NCBI GenBank assembly: GCA_947474875.1
Contig: CANJKY010000347.1
Location: 1 to 5,276 of the forward strand
Reading direction: 5' to 3'
DNA: 5,276 bases
Source: Gemmataceae bacterium
GTDB taxonomy: Bacteria > Planctomycetota > Planctomycetia > Gemmatales > Gemmataceae
The translations under genes and the position numbers were made by a program. Below, in pieces: positions 1 to 5,276 of the stretch (within the stretch, counting starts at the first letter, position 1; each line of letters begins with the position of its first letter). The notes under the pieces were generated by a model, which was given only the letters and a program-made list of their open reading frames with translations, was not told the DNA's origin and ran no database searches.

Positions 1-1512
1 CCCGCGCTTCTTCACCACCGTCACCAACGTCGGCTTGTCCAGCGGCACGGCGGGGACGTACCAGCCCTCGCTCGGGTCGGCCTTCACCCCGCCGGCCACC
101 GCCTCGATCAGCCCCTTCACCAGCTTTTTGCAACTGCCGCAGCCGGTGCCAGCGCGAGTGGCCTTGCCCACCGCCGGCACCGTGCATTTGCCGGCTTGAA
201 TGGCTTTGACGATGGTGCCCTTGCACACCCCGTTGCAGTCGCACACCTGGTGCGAATCCGGCAGGTCGGCCAGCGAAGTCTCTTTCCCCGCGGAGTTGGC
301 GGAGAAGAACAGTTCGAGCCGGCGTTGCGGCACCGGCGATTCGGCCTGGAACATCCGCATCAGGTCGTCGGCCGGGCCGAGGTCGCCGAGCAGACACGCC
401 GCGCTCAGCCTGCCGTCGCGGACGATCGCCTTCCAGTACACGTTGCGGGCCGGCTCGCTGAACTGCACGACCTCGTCCGTCGGTTTCACGTCCGAAATGC
501 GGCCCATGCTCGCCAGTTCGACGCCCATCACCTTCAGCTTGGTGGCGATCTTCGAGCCGGTGTACGCCGCCGCCGTGTCCGCCCCGCTCAGCACCTTCGC
601 CAGCACCTTCGTCTGCTCCCACAGCGGGGCGACCAGACCGTAGATCAGGCCGCGGTGCTGAACGCACTCGCCGACGGCGAACACCGCCGGGTCGTTCGTC
701 CGCATCTGGTCATCGACCACGATCGCCCGATCGCAGACGATGCCGCACCCCTTCGCCAGGTCTACGTTCGGTCGGATGCCGGCGGAAATCACCACCATGT
801 CGGCCGCAATCTCCGAACCGTCGGCGAACTTCACCCCGGTCACGCTGGTGTGCCCGGTCAGTTCCTTTGTGCTCGCCCCGGTCTTGGCGGTGATGCCGAG
901 GTTCGCGATGGTGTCGCCGAGCACTTTCCCGCCGGCTTCATCCAGTTGTACGCTCATCAGCCACGGGGCCATTTCGACGACCGTGACCGCCACGTCGTGC
1001 GTCATCAGCCCCTTGGCCGCTTCCAGCCCGAGCAGCCCGCCGCCGATGACGACCGCACTCTTGCAGTTCTTCGCGTAGTCGGCGATGTGCCGGCAGTCGT
1101 CCAGCGTGCGGAACACGAACACGCCGTGCAGCGTCGTGCCGGGAATCGGCGGGACGAACGGCTTGCTGCCGGTGGCGATGACCAGAGAGTCGTACTCGAC
1201 GCCGAAGTCGCCCGCCCACACCGTCTTGGTTTCCCGGTCGATCCGCGTGACGCGCTCGCCGGCGTGCAGGGTGATGCCGTTCTCGGCGTACCACGCCAGC
1301 GGGTTGAGGAAGATCTCCTTCGCGTCCTGTGTGCCGTTCAGCACGTTCGACAGCAGGATGCGGTTGTAGTTGCCGTAGGGTTCGTCGCCGAACACGGTGA
1401 TGTCGAAGCGGTCGGGGTCGGCGGCGAGCAGGTCTTCGAGGAACCGCGCGCCGGCCATGCCGTTGCCGATCACCACCACCTTCGGCTTGTACGGGTGCAG
1501 CGGGCGGATCAT
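1..1512 (-). CDS. nirB: Nitrite reductase [NAD(P)H] large subunit, N-terminal part (runs off left edge)
   Basis: This is the electron-input half of a cytoplasmic assimilatory nitrite reductase, which takes electrons from NAD(P)H through FAD and iron-sulfur clusters to reduce nitrite to ammonia at siroheme. The 504 visible codons show an FAD-binding GxGxxG (GNGMAG, residues 16-21), the NirB-typical GNYNRILLSNVL (47-58), an ATG motif (113-115), an NAD(P)H-binding GGGLLG (157-162) and the hallmark VGECVQHRGLIYGLVAPLWEQ region (280-300). A BFD-like [2Fe-2S] domain follows, with Cys424, Cys426, Cys458 and Cys461. The segment SEGWYVPAVPLDKP (481-494) resembles the linker that in NirB leads into the siroheme/[4Fe-4S] half. 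No stop is seen, so that half should lie beyond position 1. The start ATG (1512-1510) overlaps the cobA stop and has GGAG 7 nt upstream. If the gene ended soon after the edge, it would instead be a stand-alone NirB-like oxidoreductase. Confidence 0.9.
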   Translation of the reverse strand, partial: MIRPLHPYKPKVVVIGNGMAGARFLEDLLAADPDRFDITVFGDEPYGNYNRILLSNVLNGTQDAKEIFLNPLAWYAENGITLHAGERVTRIDRETKTVWAGDFGVEYDSLVIATGSKPFVPPIPGTTLHGVFVFRTLDDCRHIADYAKNCKSAVVIGGGLLGLEAAKGLMTHDVAVTVVEMAPWLMSVQLDEAGGKVLGDTIANLGITAKTGASTKELTGHTSVTGVKFADGSEIAADMVVISAGIRPNVDLAKGCGIVCDRAIVVDDQMRTNDPAVFAVGECVQHRGLIYGLVAPLWEQTKVLAKVLSGADTAAAYTGSKIATKLKVMGVELASMGRISDVKPTDEVVQFSEPARNVYWKAIVRDGRLSAACLLGDLGPADDLMRMFQAESPVPQRRLELFFSANSAGKETSLADLPDSHQVCDCNGVCKGTIVKAIQAGKCTVPAVGKATRAGTGCGSCKKLVKGLIEAVAGGVKADPSEGWYVPAVPLDKPTLVTVVKKRG

Positions 1513-2282
1513 GCCGAGACTCCGGATCGGGCGGCGACGAGGCCGAGCAGGCGGTCCCGGTGCCGCACCACCTCGCCGACCACGAACACCGCCGGGCCGC
1601 TTACCCCGGCCGACGCCGTGGCGATGGTGGCGAGGTCGGCGGCGACGACGACCTGTTCCGGCAGCGAGCCGGACTGGATGACGGCGGCGGGGGTGCCGGG
1701 GGGTAAACCGGAACTCTCCAGCCGCCGGGCGATGGCGGCGATGTGCCGCACCGCCATGTAGAACACCACGACCGGCATTCGCGCCAGCGCGTCCCAGTTG
1801 TGGGGGCAGTCGTCGGAACCGGGGTCGTGGTGGCCGGTGACCAGGGCGACGGCCGGCCCGACCTCGCGGTGAGTCAGGGGGATGTTCGCCGCGGCCAGGG
1901 CACCGACGGCGGCGGTCACACCGGGCACGATCTCGAACGGCACGCCGGCAGCGGCTAGCACCTCGGCCTCTTCCCCGCCGCGACCGAACACGCACGGGTC
2001 ACCGCACTTCAGCCGACACACCGATTTGCCCTGCCGGGCGAGGCGAATCAGCGCGTCGTTGATCGTCTCTTGCTTCGTGCTGCCGACGCAGTAGCCTCGT
2101 TTGCCGACGTGCAACCGCTCGGCGTCGGGTCGGGCTTCGGCCAGCAGTTCGGGGGCGATGAGGGCGTCGGTCAGGACAGCGTCGGCGGACTGTAGCACCC
2201 GCAACCCACGGACGGTGATGAGGTCGGCCGCCCCCGGCCCGGCCCCGACGAGATACACCGTGCCCGGAACCACATGACTCAC
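1509..2282 (-). CDS. cobA: Uroporphyrinogen-III C-methyltransferase (SUMT)
   Basis: This cytoplasmic enzyme transfers two methyl groups from SAM to uroporphyrinogen III to give precorrin-2, the branch point to siroheme and cobalamin. The 257-residue product has the usual length of a single-domain SUMT. Family motifs in order are VYLVGAGPG (residues 9-17), GKRG (60-63), LKCGDPCVFGRGGEEAE (91-107), VPGVTAA (119-125), IPLTHR (134-139), VVVFYM (171-176), PAAVIQ (198-203) and VVGEVV (234-239). No precorrin-2 dehydrogenase/ferrochelatase domain is attached, so those later steps must be encoded elsewhere. The usual GGDPF is CGDPC here. I chose the GTG at 2282 because family homology begins just after it. 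The frame stays open to an ATG at 2492, but the extra 70 residues look unlike any SUMT. The stop overlaps the nirB start, so the product probably supplies siroheme for that enzyme. Confidence 0.93.
   Translation of the reverse strand: MSHVVPGTVYLVGAGPGAADLITVRGLRVLQSADAVLTDALIAPELLAEARPDAERLHVGKRGYCVGSTKQETINDALIRLARQGKSVCRLKCGDPCVFGRGGEEAEVLAAAGVPFEIVPGVTAAVGALAAANIPLTHREVGPAVALVTGHHDPGSDDCPHNWDALARMPVVVFYMAVRHIAAIARRLESSGLPPGTPAAVIQSGSLPEQVVVAADLATIATASAGVSGPAVFVVGEVVRHRDRLLGLVAARSGVSA
1520..1523 (-). promoter_or_regulatory. Ribosome-binding site of nirB, inside the cobA 3' end
   Basis: GGAG on the minus strand lies 7 nt upstream of the nirB ATG and within the last codons of cobA. It supports this ATG as the start and, together with the ATGA stop/start overlap, suggests translational coupling of the two genes. 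Confidence 0.6.
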
Positions 2283-2540
2283 GGTCGTGCCCCGATCCGC
2301 ACGCACCCCTGCGAGGCCGGTGAGTTCGGTCCCGTAGGATGGGAAATGGAATGCCCAGCTCGGGCCAGAGCAGGCGGTGTGCCGAAGACAGACGTGGGCT
2401 GCGAAACGGGTTGCGGACGGTTGATTTTCAGTGCATTCGGCAGGGTCGTTCGAACGGATCACCTGGTCCGCCGATGCCCGCGAGTGCAGCACAGGTCGAT
2501 GATCCGTGCCCGCTCCCGCCGCAATCGAAGGCAGTGAAAG
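2283..2540. other. Upstream region of cobA, no gene recognised
   Basis: This 258-base stretch lies between the tRNA terminator and the cobA start. I find no convincing coding sequence on either strand. The open frame continuous with cobA lacks family homology. There is a 10-bp palindrome CGTTCGAACG at 2447-2456, which could be an operator or chance. I could not pick out a convincing -35/-10 pair, although the cobA-nirB promoter should be here because the terminator at 2541-2573 isolates it from the tRNA. Confidence 0.5.
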
Positions 2541-2573
2541 AAAAAACGTCGCAAGGCAAAACCTTGCGACGTT
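2541..2573 (-). terminator. Rho-independent terminator of the tRNA-Thr unit
   Basis: A perfect 12-bp stem (AACGTCGCAAGG pairing with CCTTGCGACGTT; arms 2545-2556 and 2562-2573) encloses a 5-nt loop. Read on the minus strand it is followed by a run of six T, two of which belong to the stem, and then CTTTC. It starts 9 nt after the tRNA 3' end. The plus-strand side has no T run, so it should work only for minus-strand transcription, separating the tRNA from cobA. Confidence 0.9.
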
Positions 2574-2581
2574 CGGATCAA

Positions 2582-2653
2582 AGCCGCCTCAGGGATTTGA
2601 ACCCTGGACCCCCGCTTTACGAAAGCGGTGCTCTACCGCTGAGCTAAGGCGGC
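2582..2653 (-). tRNA. tRNA-Thr (anticodon CGT)
   Basis: This 72-nt tRNA folds into a complete cloverleaf. The 7-bp acceptor stem is GCCGCCT/AGGCGGC, the D arm has a GCTC/GAGC stem and a 7-nt loop, and the anticodon stem CCGCT/AGCGG encloses loop TTCGTAA with anticodon CGT, which reads ACG codons. A 5-nt variable region and a T arm CAGGG-TTCAAAT-CCCTG complete it. The discriminator base is T and the next bases are TTG, so CCA is not encoded and must be added by the CCA-adding enzyme. The gene sits alone between a promoter candidate and a strong terminator. It reads a favoured codon class in a GC-rich genome. Confidence 0.96.
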
Positions 2654-2689
2654 GAACGCCGTGATTCGGGCGTCGTTACTACCCACTAG

Positions 2690-2718
2690 ACAATACACCC
2701 GCTCGACAGGTTCGGCAA
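2690..2718 (-). promoter_or_regulatory. Promoter candidate for tRNA-Thr
   Basis: On the minus strand, TTGCCG (2718-2713) and TATTGT (2695-2690) are separated by exactly 17 nt, a sigma70-like arrangement. Initiation would fall near 2683, leaving about 30 nt of 5' leader before the tRNA at 2653. The hexamers match consensus in part, and position and spacing are the main support. Confidence 0.55.
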
Positions 2719-2755
2719 CCCGAGCGAGTTCCCTCCGGCCGGCACCCCTCACCCG

Positions 2756-4465
2756 TCACTTGCCGGGCGGGCTGAGCGGCCAAGGCTCCACATTCGCCCG
2801 CTTCGCGTAAGCGTCGTACTTGGCGGCCATCTCCTTCACCCGCTCCGGCTCCTTCGTCGCCAGGTCGGTGCTCTCGACCCGATCCCGGCTGAGGTCGTAC
2901 AACTCCCATGGCTTGTCGTGCTTGGCCACCAGCTTCCAGTTCCCGATCCGTACCGCCCGGTTGCCCTCGTGCTCCCAGTACAGATCGCGGTCGAGCGGCT
3001 GGTTGTCGAACGCCGACCGCAGGCTCTTCCCCTCCAGCGGCGGGGCCTCCTTCGGGTACGTCGCCCCGCCCAGGTCGGCGCACGTGGCGGCGATGTCGAT
3101 CAGGTGACCCGGCTGCGTCCGCAGTTCGCCCTTCGCGGCGATCCCCTTCGGCCAGTGGGCGATGAGCGGGGTGCTGATGCCGCCCTCGTGAACCCAGTGC
3201 TTGTACTCGCGGAACGGGGTGTTGCTCACCGTCGCCCACCCTTTGCCGTAGGCGATGTAGGTGTCGGCCGGGCCGGGCATCACCTTCGGCCCCATCCGCA
3301 CCGGGTACCCGTCGCGGGTCTGTTTCGGCACGCTGCCGGCCGCGGCGAAGTCGGTCGGCTTCATCGCCGGCAGCGTCGGCTTGTCGGGGCGATCGATGTT
3401 CGGGTGGTTGGCGTTCCCGGTGCGGCCCTGGGGTTCGGCGCACCCGCCGTTGTCTTGCAGGAACAGGATGAGTGTGTTCTCGAACTGCCCGGTCCGCTTC
3501 AACTCGGCCACCAGCTTGCCCACGCCCTGGTCCATGCGGTCGATCATCGCCGCGTACACCTCCATGCCCGCCGCCTCCCACTTCTTGTCCTTCACGTCGT
3601 CCCACTTCATCGGGTGCGGGGTCATCGGCTGGTTCGGGTCGATCAGCCCGAGTTTCGCCGCCTTCTCGAATCGGGCCTTGCGGATCGGCTCGTACCCGCC
3701 GGCGTACTTGCCCTGATACTTCTTGATGTCCTCGGGCAGGGCGTGCATCGGCCAGTGGGCGGCGGTGAACGCGACGTACAGGAAGAACGGCTTTTCGGCG
3801 TGGTCCTTCGCGTGGTCGCCTACGAATCGCACCGCGTGGTCGGCGATGGCGTCGGTGTAGTAGTACGTCTTCGGCGTGTACTCCGTGTCCGCGAACGGTG
3901 AGATCATGGTGTCGTCGCGGACGAGGGAGCTGGGGTCGAAGTAGCTGCCGGCCCCGTGGATGGTTCCGTAGTAGCGGTCGAACCCGCGGCTCAACGGCCA
4001 GTTGTGCTTCGGCCCGTCGACGGCGATGTGCCGGGTGACGTGCCACTTGCCGACGGCGTAGCTGCGGTAACCCGCGGGCTTCAGCACCTCGGCGATGGTG
4101 CGGCACCCCTTATTCAGATTCCCGGTGTACCCCGGCTTCCCCTTGTCGTCCATCATGTGGCCGATGCCCGCCTGGTGCGGGTACAGGCCGGTGAGCAGGC
4201 TGGCCCGCGTCGGGCAGCAGCGGGCGGTGTTGTAGAACTGGGTGAACCGCACCCCGTTCGCCGCCATCGCGTCGAGGTTCGGCGTAGCGATCTCCCCGCC
4301 GTAACAGCCGAGGTCGGAGAACCCCATGTCGTCACACAGGATGACGACGACGTTCGGCCTGTTCGCAGCGGCGGCGGAGGGGATAAAGAGAAGCAGTAGG
4401 AACCACGAACAAGACGGACGCCACGAATTCCAGAAGACCCGACGGGGTGGCGTAATCGTGTGCAT
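2756..4465 (-). CDS. Exported type I (formylglycine) sulfatase, arylsulfatase family
   Basis: This enzyme hydrolyses sulfate esters, probably in the periplasm or outside the cell; the substrate cannot be told from sequence. The 569-residue product begins with a signal peptide: basic PPRRVF, hydrophobic WFLLLLFIP (21-29) and a likely cleavage in SAAAAN (30-35). The catalytic domain follows at once. It shows metal-binding Asp45-Asp46 (CDDMG), the sulfatase signature CCPTRASLLTG (83-93) with Cys83 as the residue expected to become formylglycine, GKWH (139-142), His237 in AAHWPMH, DNGG (338-341), and Lys422 with HEGGI (426-430). A C-terminal subdomain ends with a typical IGNWKLVA...WELYDLSRD segment (508-528). 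All usual catalytic positions are present. The start ATG has GAGGG 6 nt upstream; the frame is open much further upstream, but that part is antisense to rlmN. The gene stands alone, divergent from rlmN. Activity needs a sulfatase-maturing enzyme, not seen here. Confidence 0.94.
   Translation of the reverse strand: MHTITPPRRVFWNSWRPSCSWFLLLLFIPSAAAANRPNVVVILCDDMGFSDLGCYGGEIATPNLDAMAANGVRFTQFYNTARCCPTRASLLTGLYPHQAGIGHMMDDKGKPGYTGNLNKGCRTIAEVLKPAGYRSYAVGKWHVTRHIAVDGPKHNWPLSRGFDRYYGTIHGAGSYFDPSSLVRDDTMISPFADTEYTPKTYYYTDAIADHAVRFVGDHAKDHAEKPFFLYVAFTAAHWPMHALPEDIKKYQGKYAGGYEPIRKARFEKAAKLGLIDPNQPMTPHPMKWDDVKDKKWEAAGMEVYAAMIDRMDQGVGKLVAELKRTGQFENTLILFLQDNGGCAEPQGRTGNANHPNIDRPDKPTLPAMKPTDFAAAGSVPKQTRDGYPVRMGPKVMPGPADTYIAYGKGWATVSNTPFREYKHWVHEGGISTPLIAHWPKGIAAKGELRTQPGHLIDIAATCADLGGATYPKEAPPLEGKSLRSAFDNQPLDRDLYWEHEGNRAVRIGNWKLVAKHDKPWELYDLSRDRVESTDLATKEPERVKEMAAKYDAYAKRANVEPWPLSPPGK
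4399..4431. repeat. Degenerate inverted repeat, left arm (inside sulfatase signal-peptide codons)
   Basis: The plus strand begins GGAACCACGAAC and ends CCACGAATTCC. It is an imperfect inverted counterpart of 4482-4513: the outer GGAACCA is identical, the first 11 bases match at 10, and the remainder shares ACGAAT/CC elements with gaps. It encodes about residues 12-23 of the sulfatase. The CGAAT/ATTCG-rich wording is like that of dispersed intergenic repeats, but other copies cannot be seen in this window. Confidence 0.4.
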
Positions 4466-4471
4466 TCCTGG

Positions 4472-4476
4472 CCCTC
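4472..4476 (-). promoter_or_regulatory. Ribosome-binding site of the sulfatase gene
   Basis: GAGGG on the minus strand lies 6 nt upstream of the ATG at 4465. It decides the start inside a frame that stays open for another 258 codons upstream, and it fits the signal peptide beginning directly after this ATG. Confidence 0.6.
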
Positions 4477-4481
4477 GGTTT

Positions 4482-4513
4482 GGATTCGTTCTATTCGTGT
4501 GATTCCTGGTTCC
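4482..4513. repeat. Degenerate inverted repeat, right arm (sulfatase-rlmN spacer)
   Basis: On the minus strand this arm begins GGAACCAGGAATC and continues to ACGAATCC, giving an imperfect inverted copy of 4399-4431. The two arms enclose about 50 bases holding the sulfatase start codon and its ribosome-binding site. Confidence 0.4.
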
Positions 4514-4537
4514 CGTCCAAATCACGTGGCGAGCGGG

Positions 4538-4543
4538 TAGAAT
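4538..4543 (+). promoter_or_regulatory. Possible -10 element of a leaderless rlmN transcript
   Basis: TAGAAT differs from the consensus TATAAT at one base and lies 7 nt before the ATG at 4551. Initiation would fall at or next to that ATG, giving a leaderless mRNA. No good -35 hexamer is seen at 16-18 nt upstream, so the call is tentative. It would exclude the in-frame ATG at 4542, which overlaps this hexamer. Confidence 0.35.
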
Positions 4544-4550
4544 GACCGCT

Positions 4551-5276
4551 ATGTCCGTCGTGCCACTCCCGCTCGCATCCCCCGCCCCGCCGGTAACCCG
4601 CCGGCCGCTGCTCGACGTGCCGGCCGACGAGTTCAAGGCGTGGCTGGCCGAACGCAACCAGCCACCGATGCGGGCGAAGCAGGTCCGCCGCTGGGTGCTC
4701 CAGGCCCGCGCCACCTCGTTCGACCAGATGACCGACCTGCCGAAGGGGTTGCGGGAGGAACTGGCCGAGGCGTTCGACCTGTTCGGCACCCGCGTGGACA
4801 AGCACCTGGAGTCGTCCGACGGCACCCACAAACTGCTCCTGCGGCTGACCGACGGCAAGCTGATCGAGTGCGTGCTCATCCAGGACGCCGGGCGGGCGAC
4901 GGCGTGCATCAGCACCCAGGTGGGGTGCGGCATGGGGTGCGTGTTCTGCGCCAGCGGGCTGAACGGGGTGGACCGCAACCTGACCGCCGGCGAGATCGTC
5001 GAGCAGTTGGTGCGGCTCCGGAACCTCACCGATCCGCAGACCACCGATCCGGAGCGGGCGGCCCGCCTCACGCACATCGTGGTCATGGGCATGGGCGAAC
5101 CGCTCGCCAACCTGGACCACCTGCTCGACGCCCTGGCCGTGGCCGGCAGCAAGAACGGCTTGGACATCGGCGCCCGGCACATCACCATCAGCACGGTCGG
5201 GCTGCCGGCCAAGATCCGCCGGCTCGCCGACCTGGACAAGCAGTACCACCTGGCGGTGTCGCTGCACGCCCCGAAC
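4551..5276 (+). CDS. rlmN: Dual-specificity RNA methyltransferase RlmN, N-terminal part (runs off right edge)
   Basis: This cytoplasmic radical SAM enzyme methylates C2 of adenine 2503 in 23S rRNA and, in characterised members, A37 of some tRNAs. The 242 visible codons begin with a short Pro/Ala-rich tail, then the small N-terminal helical domain (about residues 20-85, with FKAWLAERNQPPMRAKQVRRW). The radical SAM core follows. The cluster ligands are Cys126, Cys130 and Cys133 in CGMGCVFC (C-x3-C-x2-C). Cys119, seven residues before the first ligand in ACISTQVGC, has the same spacing as Cys118 of the E. coli enzyme. MGMGEPLANLDHLL and TISTVGLPAKIRRLA are further family motifs, and the window ends within AVSLHAPN. 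The conserved C-terminal cysteine that is methylated during catalysis lies beyond the window. The in-frame ATG at 4542 is an alternative start adding three residues; a stop at 4500 excludes anything longer. Confidence 0.95.
   Translation, partial: MSVVPLPLASPAPPVTRRPLLDVPADEFKAWLAERNQPPMRAKQVRRWVLQARATSFDQMTDLPKGLREELAEAFDLFGTRVDKHLESSDGTHKLLLRLTDGKLIECVLIQDAGRATACISTQVGCGMGCVFCASGLNGVDRNLTAGEIVEQLVRLRNLTDPQTTDPERAARLTHIVVMGMGEPLANLDHLLDALAVAGSKNGLDIGARHITISTVGLPAKIRRLADLDKQYHLAVSLHAPN

Noticed and set aside
196..1761. A 521-codon open frame on the plus strand, opposite nirB and the cobA 3' end.
   Set aside because: Its translation is rich in Arg, His, Val and Ala with no recognisable domain, and it lies antisense to a clear NirB and the end of CobA. 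Long antisense open frames are expected in high-GC genes.
2283..2492. An N-terminal extension of CobA by 70 residues to an ATG at 2492.
   Set aside because: Family similarity begins only at VYLVGAGPG, and the extra residues look like untranslated DNA. The GTG at 2282 gives the normal family length.
2719..2755. A possible terminator after the sulfatase stop (GC-rich GCCGGCC stretch).
   Set aside because: No stable stem followed by a T run can be drawn on the minus strand here.
2918..3901. A 327-codon plus-strand frame opposite the sulfatase.
   Set aside because: It has Val/Arg/Leu-rich shadow composition, no domain and no start signals, and it is antisense to a well-supported gene.
2679..4106. 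A 475-codon minus-strand frame in another phase of the sulfatase gene.
   Set aside because: The product is Arg/Gly/Pro-rich low-complexity sequence, while the overlapping frame encodes a sulfatase with all catalytic motifs.
4466..5239. An extension of the sulfatase frame upstream by 258 codons.
   Set aside because: This part is antisense to rlmN and has no family similarity. The signal peptide and the GAGGG ribosome-binding site place the start at 4465.
4491..5267. A 258-codon minus-strand frame opposite rlmN.
   Set aside because: It is a composition shadow of rlmN, rich in Gly, Val, Gln and His, with no recognisable motif.

Overview
The window looks like chromosomal DNA of a high-GC bacterium, most likely a planctomycete (Gemmata-like). 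This is inferred from the GC-rich codon use, an exported formylglycine sulfatase, weak ribosome-binding signals at some starts and the general gene style. No marker in the window proves the taxon.

Layout from left to right. (1) Positions 1-1512, minus strand: the N-terminal 504 codons of a NirB-type nitrite reductase large subunit (FAD/NAD(P)H domain plus BFD-like [2Fe-2S] domain), running off the left edge. (2) Positions 1509-2282, minus strand: cobA, uroporphyrinogen-III C-methyltransferase, whose stop overlaps the nirB start in an ATGA. (3) Positions 2283-2540: upstream region of cobA with no convincing gene. (4) Positions 2541-2718, minus strand: a compact tRNA-Thr(CGT) unit made of a promoter candidate, the tRNA and a perfect-stem intrinsic terminator. 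(5) Positions 2756-4465, minus strand: a secreted sulfatase with an intact catalytic signature. (6) Positions 4466-4541: a short divergent spacer; a degenerate inverted-repeat pair spans this spacer and the sulfatase start. (7) Positions 4551-5276, plus strand: the first 242 codons of rlmN, running off the right edge.

The cobA-nirB pair makes functional sense. CobA makes precorrin-2, the precursor of siroheme, and siroheme is the cofactor of the catalytic half of NirB, which would lie past the left edge. This points to a nitrite assimilation locus that continues leftward. The tRNA, the sulfatase and rlmN are separate units with no evident functional link to it or to each other.

I see no CRISPR array, insertion sequence, phage gene or clearly new system. 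The points most worth a second look are the repeat-like DNA that encodes part of the sulfatase signal peptide, the unusual CGDPC motif in CobA, and a -10-like hexamer that would make rlmN leaderless.
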